Positions 24,780 to 31,567 of a stretch of 64,000 nt of DNA are shown piece by piece. Position 1 is the stretch's first letter; each line of letters starts with the position of its first letter. The stretch spans positions 62,001 to 126,000 of the forward strand of contig CAYQUO010000005.1 in NCBI GenBank assembly GCA_964420835.1. Direction: 5' to 3'. Below the pieces are notes generated by a model. That model was given only the letters and a program-made list of their open reading frames with translations. It was not told the DNA's origin and made no database searches. The position numbers were made by a program, and so were the translations under genes. This DNA is from CAYQUO01 sp964420835. Lineage in GTDB: Bacteria > Chloroflexota > Anaerolineae > Anaerolineales > Anaerolineaceae.

Positions 24780-25232
24780 TCAGTATTTTTCATTGGACCG
24801 CCTTTCCAACTCTCGTTCCATGTCACGCTTGGCTATGGCCGTGCGTTTGTCATACAATTTCTTGCCTTTGGCAATGGCAATATCCAATTTCGCCAACCCA
24901 TCCTTCAGGTACAGTTTAACCGGGATGATCGTCACACCTTTCTGACGAACTGAATCCCAGAGTTTCCGAAGCTCCTTTTTATGGAGGAGAAGCCTTCTTT
25001 TCCGCCGGGGGTCATGGTTGGTATAACTGGCCGGATCATAGGGCGCGATATGGGAGTTTATCAACCATGCCCCATCCTCCTCCACCTGGACATAGGATTC
25101 AGCCAAACTAACCTGTCCAGCACGGATGGATTTAATCTCACTCCCCTGTAGTGAGATGCCTGCCTCCAAATGTTCTAGCAGGAAATACTCAAACCCTGCT
25201 TTACGGTTGCTCGCTATGACCTTGATTGCCAT
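24780..25232 (-). CDS. smpB: SsrA-binding protein SmpB
   Basis: A 150-residue tmRNA-binding protein needed for trans-translation of stalled ribosomes. Motifs: NRKAGFEYFLLEHLEAGISLQGSEIKSIRAG at the start, LINSHIAPY, HDPRRKRRLLLHKKEL, and the basic tail GKKLYDKRTAIAKRD. The start at 25232 is chosen because it matches the family start (MAIKVIASNRKA); the frame is open upstream. No Shine-Dalgarno site is visible, and an extended -10 lies 7 nt upstream. Confidence 0.97.
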   Translation of the reverse strand: MAIKVIASNRKAGFEYFLLEHLEAGISLQGSEIKSIRAGQVSLAESYVQVEEDGAWLINSHIAPYDPASYTNHDPRRKRRLLLHKKELRKLWDSVRQKGVTIIPVKLYLKDGLAKLDIAIAKGKKLYDKRTAIAKRDMERELERRSNEKY

Positions 25233-25239
25233 GGGTAGG

Positions 25240-25248
25240 ATTTTAGCA
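25240..25248 (-). promoter_or_regulatory. Extended -10 promoter for leaderless smpB mRNA
   Basis: The minus strand reads TGC followed by TAAAAT (25240-25245), then 7 nt and the smpB ATG at 25232. The TGn element can replace a -35 box. Confidence 0.55.
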
Positions 25249-25349
25249 CAACTGGCTGGGTTTGCCGCCTGCGCATTAATTGACAGGTAATTATTAATTT
25301 GGATTAATTTATGCTTGTTATTCTTGGAGAAGAAATAAAGGCACCAATG

Positions 25350-25388
25350 TATAATTCCTGCAGCATGGAGATTGAGAAACAGCAATGA
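25350..25388 (+). promoter_or_regulatory. -10 box and 7-codon upstream ORF before the patatin gene
   Basis: TATAAT (25350-25355) is followed after 9 nt by an ATG at 25365 that opens a seven-codon frame, MEIEKQQ. Its stop overlaps the patatin start in an ATGA at 25385-25388, an arrangement that would couple translation. A second possible promoter begins with TTGACA at 25280. Confidence 0.35.
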
Positions 25389-26296
25389 AACGACAAGCAA
25401 CTTTGGCACTGGGAGGTGGAGGCAGCAAGGGCATGGCCCATATTGGAGTCCTGAGAGTACTTGAGGAAATGGGGGTAACCATCAGAGCGATCAGTGGAAC
25501 GAGTGCGGGTGGATTGGTTGGCGCTGTCTATGCCGCGGGGTATTCCTCTTTCGAAATCGAGGAGATCATCTCCCAGGTTGATCAATCAACACTTTTTTAC
25601 CGGCGACAGGATGAAGGTCCATCCCTTCTGGGATTGTCAAATCTCCATGAATTGATCATAAATGTGATTGGTTCAAAAACCTTTAATGATCTAAAAATTC
25701 CTTTTGCCTGTACAGCAGTCGATATTCTCACTGCGCAGGAGATCGTGATCCACCAGGGAAGTGTAGCCGATGCACTGCTCGCCACCATGGCTGTTCCGGG
25801 TGTATTTCCTGTTAAAAAACTGAACGACCATGAATTGGTGGACGGTGGTGTACTGGACCCGGTTCCAGTCGCTGTTGCACGGTGGTTATGTCCCCGCCAC
25901 CCGAATATTGCAGTCTGTCTTTCGGCACCACAGGAAAAATGGGGGGATACATCAAATTCTCAAATATCACTGCCAATCCATATCCCCGGATTAATGGTTG
26001 AGTATTTCAATCGCCTTCGCATCGGGCAGGCACTTCAGATATTCCTGCGTTCGATGGACATCCACTCGAGGATGATCTCTGAATTGCGGTTGCAGATCGA
26101 TCGGCCGGATATTTTATTGCGGCCCGACGTGGAGGAATTCGGATTGCTCGAAAAGGTCGATCCCAAGGTCCTTATCCAACGCGGAATCCATGAAACTCAC
26201 ATGCACAAAGAAAAGATTAAGAATGCAACTGCATGGTACACACAGTATCGTTACCTGTTTCGCAAAGCCCAGTTGCCGAAAGGCGCCAATCGCTGA
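25385..26296 (+). CDS. Patatin-like phospholipase (RssA/NTE type)
   Basis: A 303-residue cytoplasmic serine hydrolase of the patatin family that likely cleaves acyl groups from lipids. The oxyanion-hole motif LGGGGSKGMAHIGVL, the nucleophile elbow GTSAGG (Ser near 42), and the catalytic Asp in VDGGVLDPVPV are all present, so the Ser-Asp dyad is intact. The C-terminal third, which includes HSRMISELRLQIDRPDILLRPDVEEF, is typical of bacterial RssA-like members. No good Shine-Dalgarno site is visible; translation may depend on the tiny upstream frame. A small membrane protein gene follows after 15 nt. Confidence 0.92.
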   Translation: MKRQATLALGGGGSKGMAHIGVLRVLEEMGVTIRAISGTSAGGLVGAVYAAGYSSFEIEEIISQVDQSTLFYRRQDEGPSLLGLSNLHELIINVIGSKTFNDLKIPFACTAVDILTAQEIVIHQGSVADALLATMAVPGVFPVKKLNDHELVDGGVLDPVPVAVARWLCPRHPNIAVCLSAPQEKWGDTSNSQISLPIHIPGLMVEYFNRLRIGQALQIFLRSMDIHSRMISELRLQIDRPDILLRPDVEEFGLLEKVDPKVLIQRGIHETHMHKEKIKNATAWYTQYRYLFRKAQLPKGANR

Positions 26297-26311
26297 CGGA
26301 TTTACAAGCGC

Positions 26312-26545
26312 ATGCCTGAAACAAGAGACCTGAGACACTATTCCCGGCAAACCACCGCCCGTCTCGTAATCGGTGGCGTCATCCTTGTGTTTGTGGTGGG
26401 CGACGGATTAATCTACCTGGTATATGGACAGCGGGCTGCCATCGCAGGGCTGATCTGCATCGGCGCAGGTTTGCTGCCATTGTTCTTAACACTGGTTTTC
26501 TTCCGGGTATCAGACTGGCTGCTGAGACGATACCATGAATCATAA
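26312..26545 (+). CDS. Small two-helix membrane protein
   Basis: A 77-residue protein with an N-terminal polar stretch (MPETRDLRHYSRQTT), two hydrophobic segments (about 18-38 and 43-64) and a basic end WLLRRYHES, giving a hairpin with both termini in the cytoplasm. No family is recognised. It follows the patatin gene by 15 nt on the same strand and its stop is 12 nt from a convergent gene. Expression with the phospholipase is likely; a functional link is only inferred. Confidence 0.6.
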   Translation: MPETRDLRHYSRQTTARLVIGGVILVFVVGDGLIYLVYGQRAAIAGLICIGAGLLPLFLTLVFFRVSDWLLRRYHES

Positions 26546-26557
26546 ATCCCACAATCT

Positions 26558-27181
26558 CTAATGTTGGGCAATGGTCACCACACCCAGCAGGATCCCAACG
26601 GATAAAAGCCCGAATATGATCAACCCCATGGGAATACCGGCTCCGCTTGTTCCTCTGGTTTCATTGGACGGAAATGTCATCAGTGCGAGTGGTGGCGGCT
26701 CAGTAAAAGTGGGAAGCCCGGTAGGTACCTGGGTGATCATAAACTGGGCAGCGAGGGTGGGGTCGATGGTATTTGTTACAAGAGGTGTAGCGGTCGGGGG
26801 AGGTTCAACAACTGGCAGCTTTCCAGTTGTAATGGAGACCAACGGAGCATAGACCCAGGCAACGCCGCCTGGAACACCTGGGTATTCGATCAAGATCCAC
26901 TCCCCACCAGAAGATTTTCCCTTGGCGGGCGCCGACTGTCCTGCCAACAATACCCCGACTTTCTCATAATAGGTTGCTGGACCGGAACGGACATTAATCT
27001 GGTCCTGGTCCGTATCCAGCCTGACAGTTATCACCGGCCCACTTGGCGAGCTCGTTACAGTTGGGATGTCCACCGTGGGTGCCTGGTTTAATACCTGGGC
27101 ATTCACAGGAAGATGAATTCCAATAGCCAATATTCCGGACAGGAATATAATCGCCAAAATTACCTTGCGATATTTTTTCAT
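26558..27181 (-). CDS. Exported bacterial SH3-domain protein with C-terminal anchor
   Basis: A 207-residue protein: a signal peptide (1-29, ending in VNAQ), a Pro/Thr/Ser-rich stretch, a bacterial SH3 domain (about 52-120) with INVRSGPATYYEKVGVLLAGQ and GGEWILIEYPGVPGGVAWVYAPLV, a Pro-rich linker, and a C-terminal membrane helix IPMGLIIFGLLSVGILLGVV. SH3_3 domains bind cell-wall peptides or act as spacers. It is probably attached to the membrane and facing the wall. It is transcribed divergently from the zinc-ribbon gene across a short symmetrical promoter region. Confidence 0.85.
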   Translation of the reverse strand: MKKYRKVILAIIFLSGILAIGIHLPVNAQVLNQAPTVDIPTVTSSPSGPVITVRLDTDQDQINVRSGPATYYEKVGVLLAGQSAPAKGKSSGGEWILIEYPGVPGGVAWVYAPLVSITTGKLPVVEPPPTATPLVTNTIDPTLAAQFMITQVPTGLPTFTEPPPLALMTFPSNETRGTSGAGIPMGLIIFGLLSVGILLGVVTIAQH

Positions 27182-27199
27182 TATGGTGCTGTCTCCAAA

Positions 27200-27230
27200 T
27201 CGACAAAAATTCGTCGAAAATGATTATAAT
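27200..27230. promoter_or_regulatory. Symmetrical divergent promoter with inverted repeat
   Basis: The palindrome GATTATAATC (27222-27231) contains TATAAT on both strands (plus 27225-27230, minus 27223-27228). Upstream on the plus strand, TCGAC (27200-27204) and GTCGA (27213-27217) form an inverted repeat with an 8-nt spacer. The plus-strand -10 lies 7 nt before the ATG at 27238. Confidence 0.45.
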
Positions 27231-27237
27231 CGAAACC

Positions 27238-27825
27238 ATGCAACAGAAAATTTTTCATGGCGAACTGTCTGTAAAAGGAATGGCCGATGCTTTGGAAGCC
27301 AAGTTCCATAGGGGCAACTTACAGGTTCAACAGATTGCAAATGACGGGCAGATTATTGTACAAATTGCCACGAGCCAAATGCGTGTTTCCGGCGGTCGTA
27401 CGGCCTTAAGTGTCCTGTTACAACCCGTTGAAGACGGTGTTTCGGTAACGATTGGCAAACAGAATCTGTTGGGGGTAATGGCCAGTCTGGGTATTACAGC
27501 AATCGCGACACTTCGCAATCCATTTAATATATTAAAACGTCTTGATGACGTGGCACAGGATATTGAAAGTATTAACCTAACGGAAGAAGTATGGAAAGTA
27601 CTTGAAGAAGTCGCCAGGGCGAGTGGCAGTGTACATGAATTGTCCGAACGGTTAAAAAGATTGAGCTGCCCATATTGCGATACTGCCAACTTGGTCGGAC
27701 AAGCCGCCTGTACCGCCTGTGGGGCACCGCTCGGCAGCAATCAACCCGTCACTTGCCTCCATTGTGGGTTTGTCATAAGCAGTAATGATACAACATGCCC
27801 CAACTGTAAAAGAAACCTGACATAA
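27238..27825 (+). CDS. Protein with C-terminal double zinc ribbon
   Basis: A 195-residue protein. The N-terminal 110 residues form an alpha-beta domain with no recognised family (GELSVKGMADALEAKF ... VRVSGGRTALSVLLQP-type pattern), and a helical segment follows. The C-terminal 55 residues hold two zinc ribbons, CPYC/CTAC and CLHC/CPNC, each with CxxC pairs. The start at 27238 is preferred to the in-frame ATG at 27220 because the -10 box lies between them. No Shine-Dalgarno site is present. Function unknown; double zinc ribbons often mediate protein or nucleic-acid contact. Confidence 0.75.
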   Translation: MQQKIFHGELSVKGMADALEAKFHRGNLQVQQIANDGQIIVQIATSQMRVSGGRTALSVLLQPVEDGVSVTIGKQNLLGVMASLGITAIATLRNPFNILKRLDDVAQDIESINLTEEVWKVLEEVARASGSVHELSERLKRLSCPYCDTANLVGQAACTACGAPLGSNQPVTCLHCGFVISSNDTTCPNCKRNLT

Positions 27826-27849
27826 CCCTGTTTTCAAGAGGGTGTTTTT
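27825..27849 (+). terminator. Weak intrinsic terminator after the zinc-ribbon gene
   Basis: ACCCT (27825-27829) and AGGGT (27839-27843) form a 5-bp stem with a 9-nt loop, followed by G and five T residues. The stem is short. Confidence 0.35.
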
Positions 27850-27853
27850 CCGA

Positions 27854-27899
27854 GTTATGGAAAAATACAAGGGAAACATGTTTTTTTCTCATCCATAAC
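27854..27899. repeat. Inverted repeat in the intergenic region before the PRPP synthetase gene
   Basis: GTTATGGA (27854-27861) and TCCATAAC (27892-27899) are perfect 8-nt complements separated by 30 nt containing a run of seven T. It could be an RNA hairpin or a regulator site; nothing else identifies it. Confidence 0.3.
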
Positions 27900-28019
27900 G
27901 TTTTCCTGGATGGAAGCATGCGTGTTTTTATATCTTTCTTTTTCGGGGAATTTTTTTATATGATATGATTCTTAATAACAGAACGCATGAATTTTTGGGC
28001 ATAATAAGTGAGCTGGCTG

Positions 28020-28967
28020 ATGAAAAATCCTCCGATGGTGTTTTCCGGGTCAGCCCATCCCCGGCTGGCTGCCGAGATCGCAGGCCTCCTCCAGGTCCAA
28101 TTAGGCGATTCCACCACCCGGATTTTTCCTGATAGCGAGGTGCATGTAAAAATTAATGAGGTGGTCAGAAAAAGGGATATCTTTCTAGTCCAACCGTGTA
28201 TTATGCCGGTTAATGACCATCTCATCGAGTTGCTGCTGTATGCGGATGCCTTTAGACGCGCAAGTGCTAATAGCGTCACAGCGGTGATCCCATACTTCCC
28301 TTATGCACGGCAAGATCGAATGGCGAAAGGCAGGGAATCGATCAGTGCCAGAGTGATGGCCAACCTAATTGAGACCTGTGGGGTTAACCGTGTGATTTTC
28401 ATTGACATCCACAATCTGGCCATCCAGGGGTTTTTTAACATCCCCGTCGATTCGCTCAGTGCTTTACCGGTCTTGGCTGGTTATTTTCAGAGTTCGAAAT
28501 TTCAGAATGCAGCCGTTGTCAGCCCGGACGTTGGCAGAGCCAGCCTGGCGGGCAAATATGCCCAATATCTCAACCTTCCGCTGGTCGTGATGCATAAACG
28601 ACGACTCAATCATGGAGAAATTAGAACCACACATATTGTTGGAGATATTCGGGGAAGGTGTCCGATCATTATCGATGATATGATCGCAAGCGGAAGTGTG
28701 TTGAAGCAGATCGATGCTTTGTATGAACATGGCGCGGTTGGAAAAACCCATTTATCAATTACCCATCCCATTCTTCTTCCAACAGCAAAGGAATTATTGA
28801 CAAATGATGAGCGTATCGAAAAATTGGTGGTCACCAATACAATCCCTTTACCGGAGGAGCATTTGATGGGGAAAATTGAGGTCATGTCGGTTGCCCCCCT
28901 GCTCGCTGAAATCATCAGGCGGATCCATGTGGGTGCCAGCATCTCCGATCAACTGGTGCTCAGGTAA
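28020..28967 (+). CDS. Divergent ribose-phosphate pyrophosphokinase
   Basis: A 315-residue PRPP synthetase-family protein that would make phosphoribosyl pyrophosphate from ribose 5-phosphate and ATP. Two phosphoribosyltransferase-fold halves are visible: FPDSEVHVKI, YFPYARQDRM (ATP/metal region), DIHNLAIQGFF (catalytic His region), VVSPDVGRASLAGKYA, and IIIDDMIASGSVL. In canonical enzymes the last loop reads DDMIDTGGT; here Asp-Thr is replaced by Ala-Ser, so substrate binding may differ. It could be a second, non-canonical paralogue or a regulatory PRPP synthetase-like protein. The ATG at 28020 is preferred over a GTG 12 nt earlier. Confidence 0.8.
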   Translation: MKNPPMVFSGSAHPRLAAEIAGLLQVQLGDSTTRIFPDSEVHVKINEVVRKRDIFLVQPCIMPVNDHLIELLLYADAFRRASANSVTAVIPYFPYARQDRMAKGRESISARVMANLIETCGVNRVIFIDIHNLAIQGFFNIPVDSLSALPVLAGYFQSSKFQNAAVVSPDVGRASLAGKYAQYLNLPLVVMHKRRLNHGEIRTTHIVGDIRGRCPIIIDDMIASGSVLKQIDALYEHGAVGKTHLSITHPILLPTAKELLTNDERIEKLVVTNTIPLPEEHLMGKIEVMSVAPLLAEIIRRIHVGASISDQLVLR

Positions 28968-29047
28968 TCAATTTTTCTTGTTGACTTGATCTATACTTAA
29001 TTCAACTACCAGCCGTAACATTGCAATCACAGGAGAGGATGCCAAAC

Positions 29048-29911
29048 ATGGTAAGGATCGTTGCAGACACAACATCAGGGATTTCAGCCGTTGACGCACG
29101 AAAATTGGGCATAGCCTTCTTGCCACAGATCATCATCTTTGGCGACAAGGAGTACCGGGATGATAATGAAATCGATAATGTCACATTTTTAAAGAAATTG
29201 ATTACATCTCCAACACTCCCGAAAACATCCGCACCAGCTCCTGTCTTGTACCTTCCCATCTTTCGAGAAGCTTGCAATAAGGGGGAAACAGTAATAATTG
29301 TATGCCCTTCGGCCGAGGTAAGTGGAACTGTTCGCAGTGCTACCGATGCAGCAGTTGGTTTTAGAAAAGAAGAATGTCCTCAAGCTGACATACGGGTGAT
29401 TGATACAAAGACGATTGGAGCCGGTTTGGCTACCATGGTTATGCAAGCAAAAAAATGGGCTGATGAAGGCCTGGATCCCGATACGATCGTCTCCCGGATA
29501 AGTGACCTCGCCAAACGAAGCCGTTCCTATTTCGTTGCCAATACTTTGGAATATCTCCAAAAAGGTGGAAGGATCGGTGGGGCTCAGGCGCTGGTTGGTG
29601 GCTTATTGCAGATAAAACCCATTCTTACCTTGAAAAATGGTCGAGCAGAACTCGAGGAGAACCAAAGGACCAAAAAAAGGGCCCTGGGACGACTTATTGA
29701 ACTTGTAACTACACAATACCCGAAGAACGAAGATGGTTATCTCAGTATCATGCATGGAGGTAACGTTGAGGAAGCCAGAACTCTGGCACGGAAATTAGCC
29801 GAAAAACTTGACCTTGATGAGCAGAATATCCCAATATACTTTCTGCCACCAGCGATCCTTACCCATGCTGGGCCGGGTGTATTGGCTCTTAGTTTCCTGT
29901 TGGCATCTTAA
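29048..29911 (+). CDS. DegV family fatty-acid-binding protein
   Basis: A 287-residue two-domain DegV protein. The N-terminus VRIVADTTSGI, the S-x-P-(T/A)-S-type segment TLPKTSAPAP, the central SGTVRSATDAAVGF, and TLEYLQKGGRIGGAQALVGGLLQIKPIL are all family signatures. In Firmicutes the relatives (FakB) hold a fatty acid for phosphorylation by FakA; no FakA gene is in the window. The ATG at 29048 has AGGAGAGG 9 nt upstream, which favours it over two in-frame earlier starts. Confidence 0.92.
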   Translation: MVRIVADTTSGISAVDARKLGIAFLPQIIIFGDKEYRDDNEIDNVTFLKKLITSPTLPKTSAPAPVLYLPIFREACNKGETVIIVCPSAEVSGTVRSATDAAVGFRKEECPQADIRVIDTKTIGAGLATMVMQAKKWADEGLDPDTIVSRISDLAKRSRSYFVANTLEYLQKGGRIGGAQALVGGLLQIKPILTLKNGRAELEENQRTKKRALGRLIELVTTQYPKNEDGYLSIMHGGNVEEARTLARKLAEKLDLDEQNIPIYFLPPAILTHAGPGVLALSFLLAS

Positions 29912-29960
29912 GAACAGGAAAGTCAACTGCTCTATACCTTTTCCATTGCTTTATAATAAT

Positions 29961-31115
29961 TTATAGCGATTCAGCAAGGATGCACAATAACTCCTCATCT
30001 TCCAGTTCGATCGGGTTTGCTTGCATACTGGTAGATCTTTTCGCTTTGTCGATGATGGTGGAAAAATCGGAAGAGCCGATACCATAATCAGATAATCGAG
30101 GGATTGGAAGATCATCCTGGAGGCACCGAAGCCACTCAATCCCTTCTTCCATGCTGGCATTCTGGTTCCCTGTTAGAAGTATCGAAACCTGCTGATACTT
30201 TTCCAGAGCCGGAGAATCCGGACTCCTTTTCTGTAAAGCAAATATGTTCATGGATACAACGGAAGCGAGCAGGCGGGCGCATATAGCCCCATGGGCTGCA
30301 CAGAACATCCCGCCTATTGGACCAGCCAGACCATGAACCGCCCCCAAACCGGCATTCGCCAGGGCAAATCCACCCAACAAGCTAACCCAGCACATGTCCT
30401 CCCGGGCCTTAATATTTGACCCATCCTTTACAGCCTCTTGTAATGATCGTGCGCCCCTCATTAAGCCTTCCCTGCAGAAAAGATCTGATATTGGATTAGC
30501 TCTTTTACCAACGAACGGCTCTAGCACCTGTGTGAGGGCATCCATTCCCGTTGCCGCAGTCAAGGCTGGAGACATGGTATAGGTCAATTCGGGGTCAACA
30601 ATAACCAGTGAGGGAAGCATCAGGTTGCTCCGCAGACTGACTTTCACCTCTCTCTCCGGCACTGAAAGGACCGCATTCTTAGTCACCTCACTTCCAGTGC
30701 CGGCAGTGGTTGGAATGGCAATATAGGTCGCAGAAGGTTTCCTTAATGGCATTTGCTTCCCGACCACTTCCAGATAATCCAGGGGGTCGCCCGGGTTATT
30801 GAAAAGTGCCGCAATCGCTTTCCCTGTATCCAGAATGCTTCCACCACCGAATCCAATAAAATAATCACACCCACAATTAATTGCCGTTCTTAAGCCATCC
30901 AAAACGTTATTAATTGTCGGTTCCCCCATGACGATATGAGAGGTATAGGGGATGTCCAATTTCTCCAGGATCTGGGTGACCTTTTCAGGCCCGGCGCCCC
31001 CTTTCCCAATAACCAGGAGTGGATGGTTCCCCATTCCAGGCAGTAACTTGAGTAATTCCTGTAATTTCCCCTTTCCAAAGATGATTTGGTTGGCGGTCGC
31101 AAATTCAAATTCCAT
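29961..31115 (-). CDS. Iron-containing alcohol dehydrogenase
   Basis: A 384-residue group III (Fe-dependent) alcohol dehydrogenase. The N-terminal dinucleotide domain contains GGGSILDTGKAIA and the family signature TTAGTGSEVTKNAVL; the C-terminal helical metal domain contains VHGLAGPIGGMFCAAHGAICA with two His ligands, and the Asp of MDALTQ upstream. All four metal ligands appear present. The substrate may be a primary alcohol, lactaldehyde or 1,3-diol and cannot be read from sequence. AAAGGAG lies 7 nt before the ATG. A frameshifted small gene ends 13 nt upstream on the same strand. Confidence 0.94.
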   Translation of the reverse strand: MEFEFATANQIIFGKGKLQELLKLLPGMGNHPLLVIGKGGAGPEKVTQILEKLDIPYTSHIVMGEPTINNVLDGLRTAINCGCDYFIGFGGGSILDTGKAIAALFNNPGDPLDYLEVVGKQMPLRKPSATYIAIPTTAGTGSEVTKNAVLSVPEREVKVSLRSNLMLPSLVIVDPELTYTMSPALTAATGMDALTQVLEPFVGKRANPISDLFCREGLMRGARSLQEAVKDGSNIKAREDMCWVSLLGGFALANAGLGAVHGLAGPIGGMFCAAHGAICARLLASVVSMNIFALQKRSPDSPALEKYQQVSILLTGNQNASMEEGIEWLRCLQDDLPIPRLSDYGIGSSDFSTIIDKAKRSTSMQANPIELEDEELLCILAESL

Positions 31116-31128
31116 TCCAAAACTCCTT

Positions 31129-31429
31129 TCACCACCCTGCCGGGAACGCTTGAAGATACGTATTCACCCATCCAGGTTTAGCCATCATGGATGTATCCTT
31201 CTCCTGCCTAATCCGGTAATAGGTTGCATCTTTCTGTATCTTGGATGTTTTTTCGTTCCAATAAATTTCATCGTGTAAAAAACACACCGTCTTTATCCAT
31301 CCCTTCCAGAATAACCTCACGAAGAACGCCTGGTTCCATCCGATTCTGCCGGCGATTCTGTTGGGTTAACCTAAAAAAAACCCATGCATACCGAGGGATT
31401 GCAAGATCCTGCATCAGCATTGCATACAT
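31129..31429 (-). pseudogene. Small gene of about 99 codons split by a frameshift at an A/T homopolymer
   Basis: On the minus strand an ATG at 31429, with GAGG just upstream, opens a 53-codon frame (MYAMLMQDLAIPRYAWVFF and on to MDKDGVFFTR) that stops at 31268. The next frame runs on from the same place through HDEIYWNEKTSKIQKDATYY to a stop at 31129. Removing one base from the six-base run at 31277-31282 joins them smoothly as DGVFLHDEIYWNEK, giving one protein of about 99 residues that ends just before the alcohol dehydrogenase. The family is not recognised. It may be a real pseudogene, a programmed frameshift or a sequencing error. No other gene is seen in 31116-31567. Confidence 0.45.
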
Positions 31430-31508
31430 TCCTGCCTCTTTCCTGCCATGCCGCTCTATTAACCCTTTTCAATACCTATGGACAATGATCATCACAATTA
31501 GTGTACCT

Positions 31509-31540
31509 TAAAAGAAGAGAGCTGGCGTTCTACCAGCTCT
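31509..31540 (-). terminator. Intrinsic terminator of the pyrophosphatase gene
   Basis: AGAGCTGG (31518-31525) and CCAGCTCT (31533-31540) form a perfect 8-bp stem with a 7-nt loop, 28 nt after the hppA stop; on the minus strand the stem is followed by CTTCTTTT. Confidence 0.8.
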
Positions 31541-31567
31541 CCAAATTATTCAGATCAGTTTATCAAC

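Noticed and set aside
27652..27879. 75-codon minus-strand frame over the zinc-ribbon gene end
   Set aside because: Antisense to CxxC motifs; explained as a shadow.
31373..31380. Run of eight A as the site of the frameshift in the small minus-strand gene
   Set aside because: The reading frame passes through this run without a stop on both sides; the break in continuity lies at the six-base run 31277-31282 instead.
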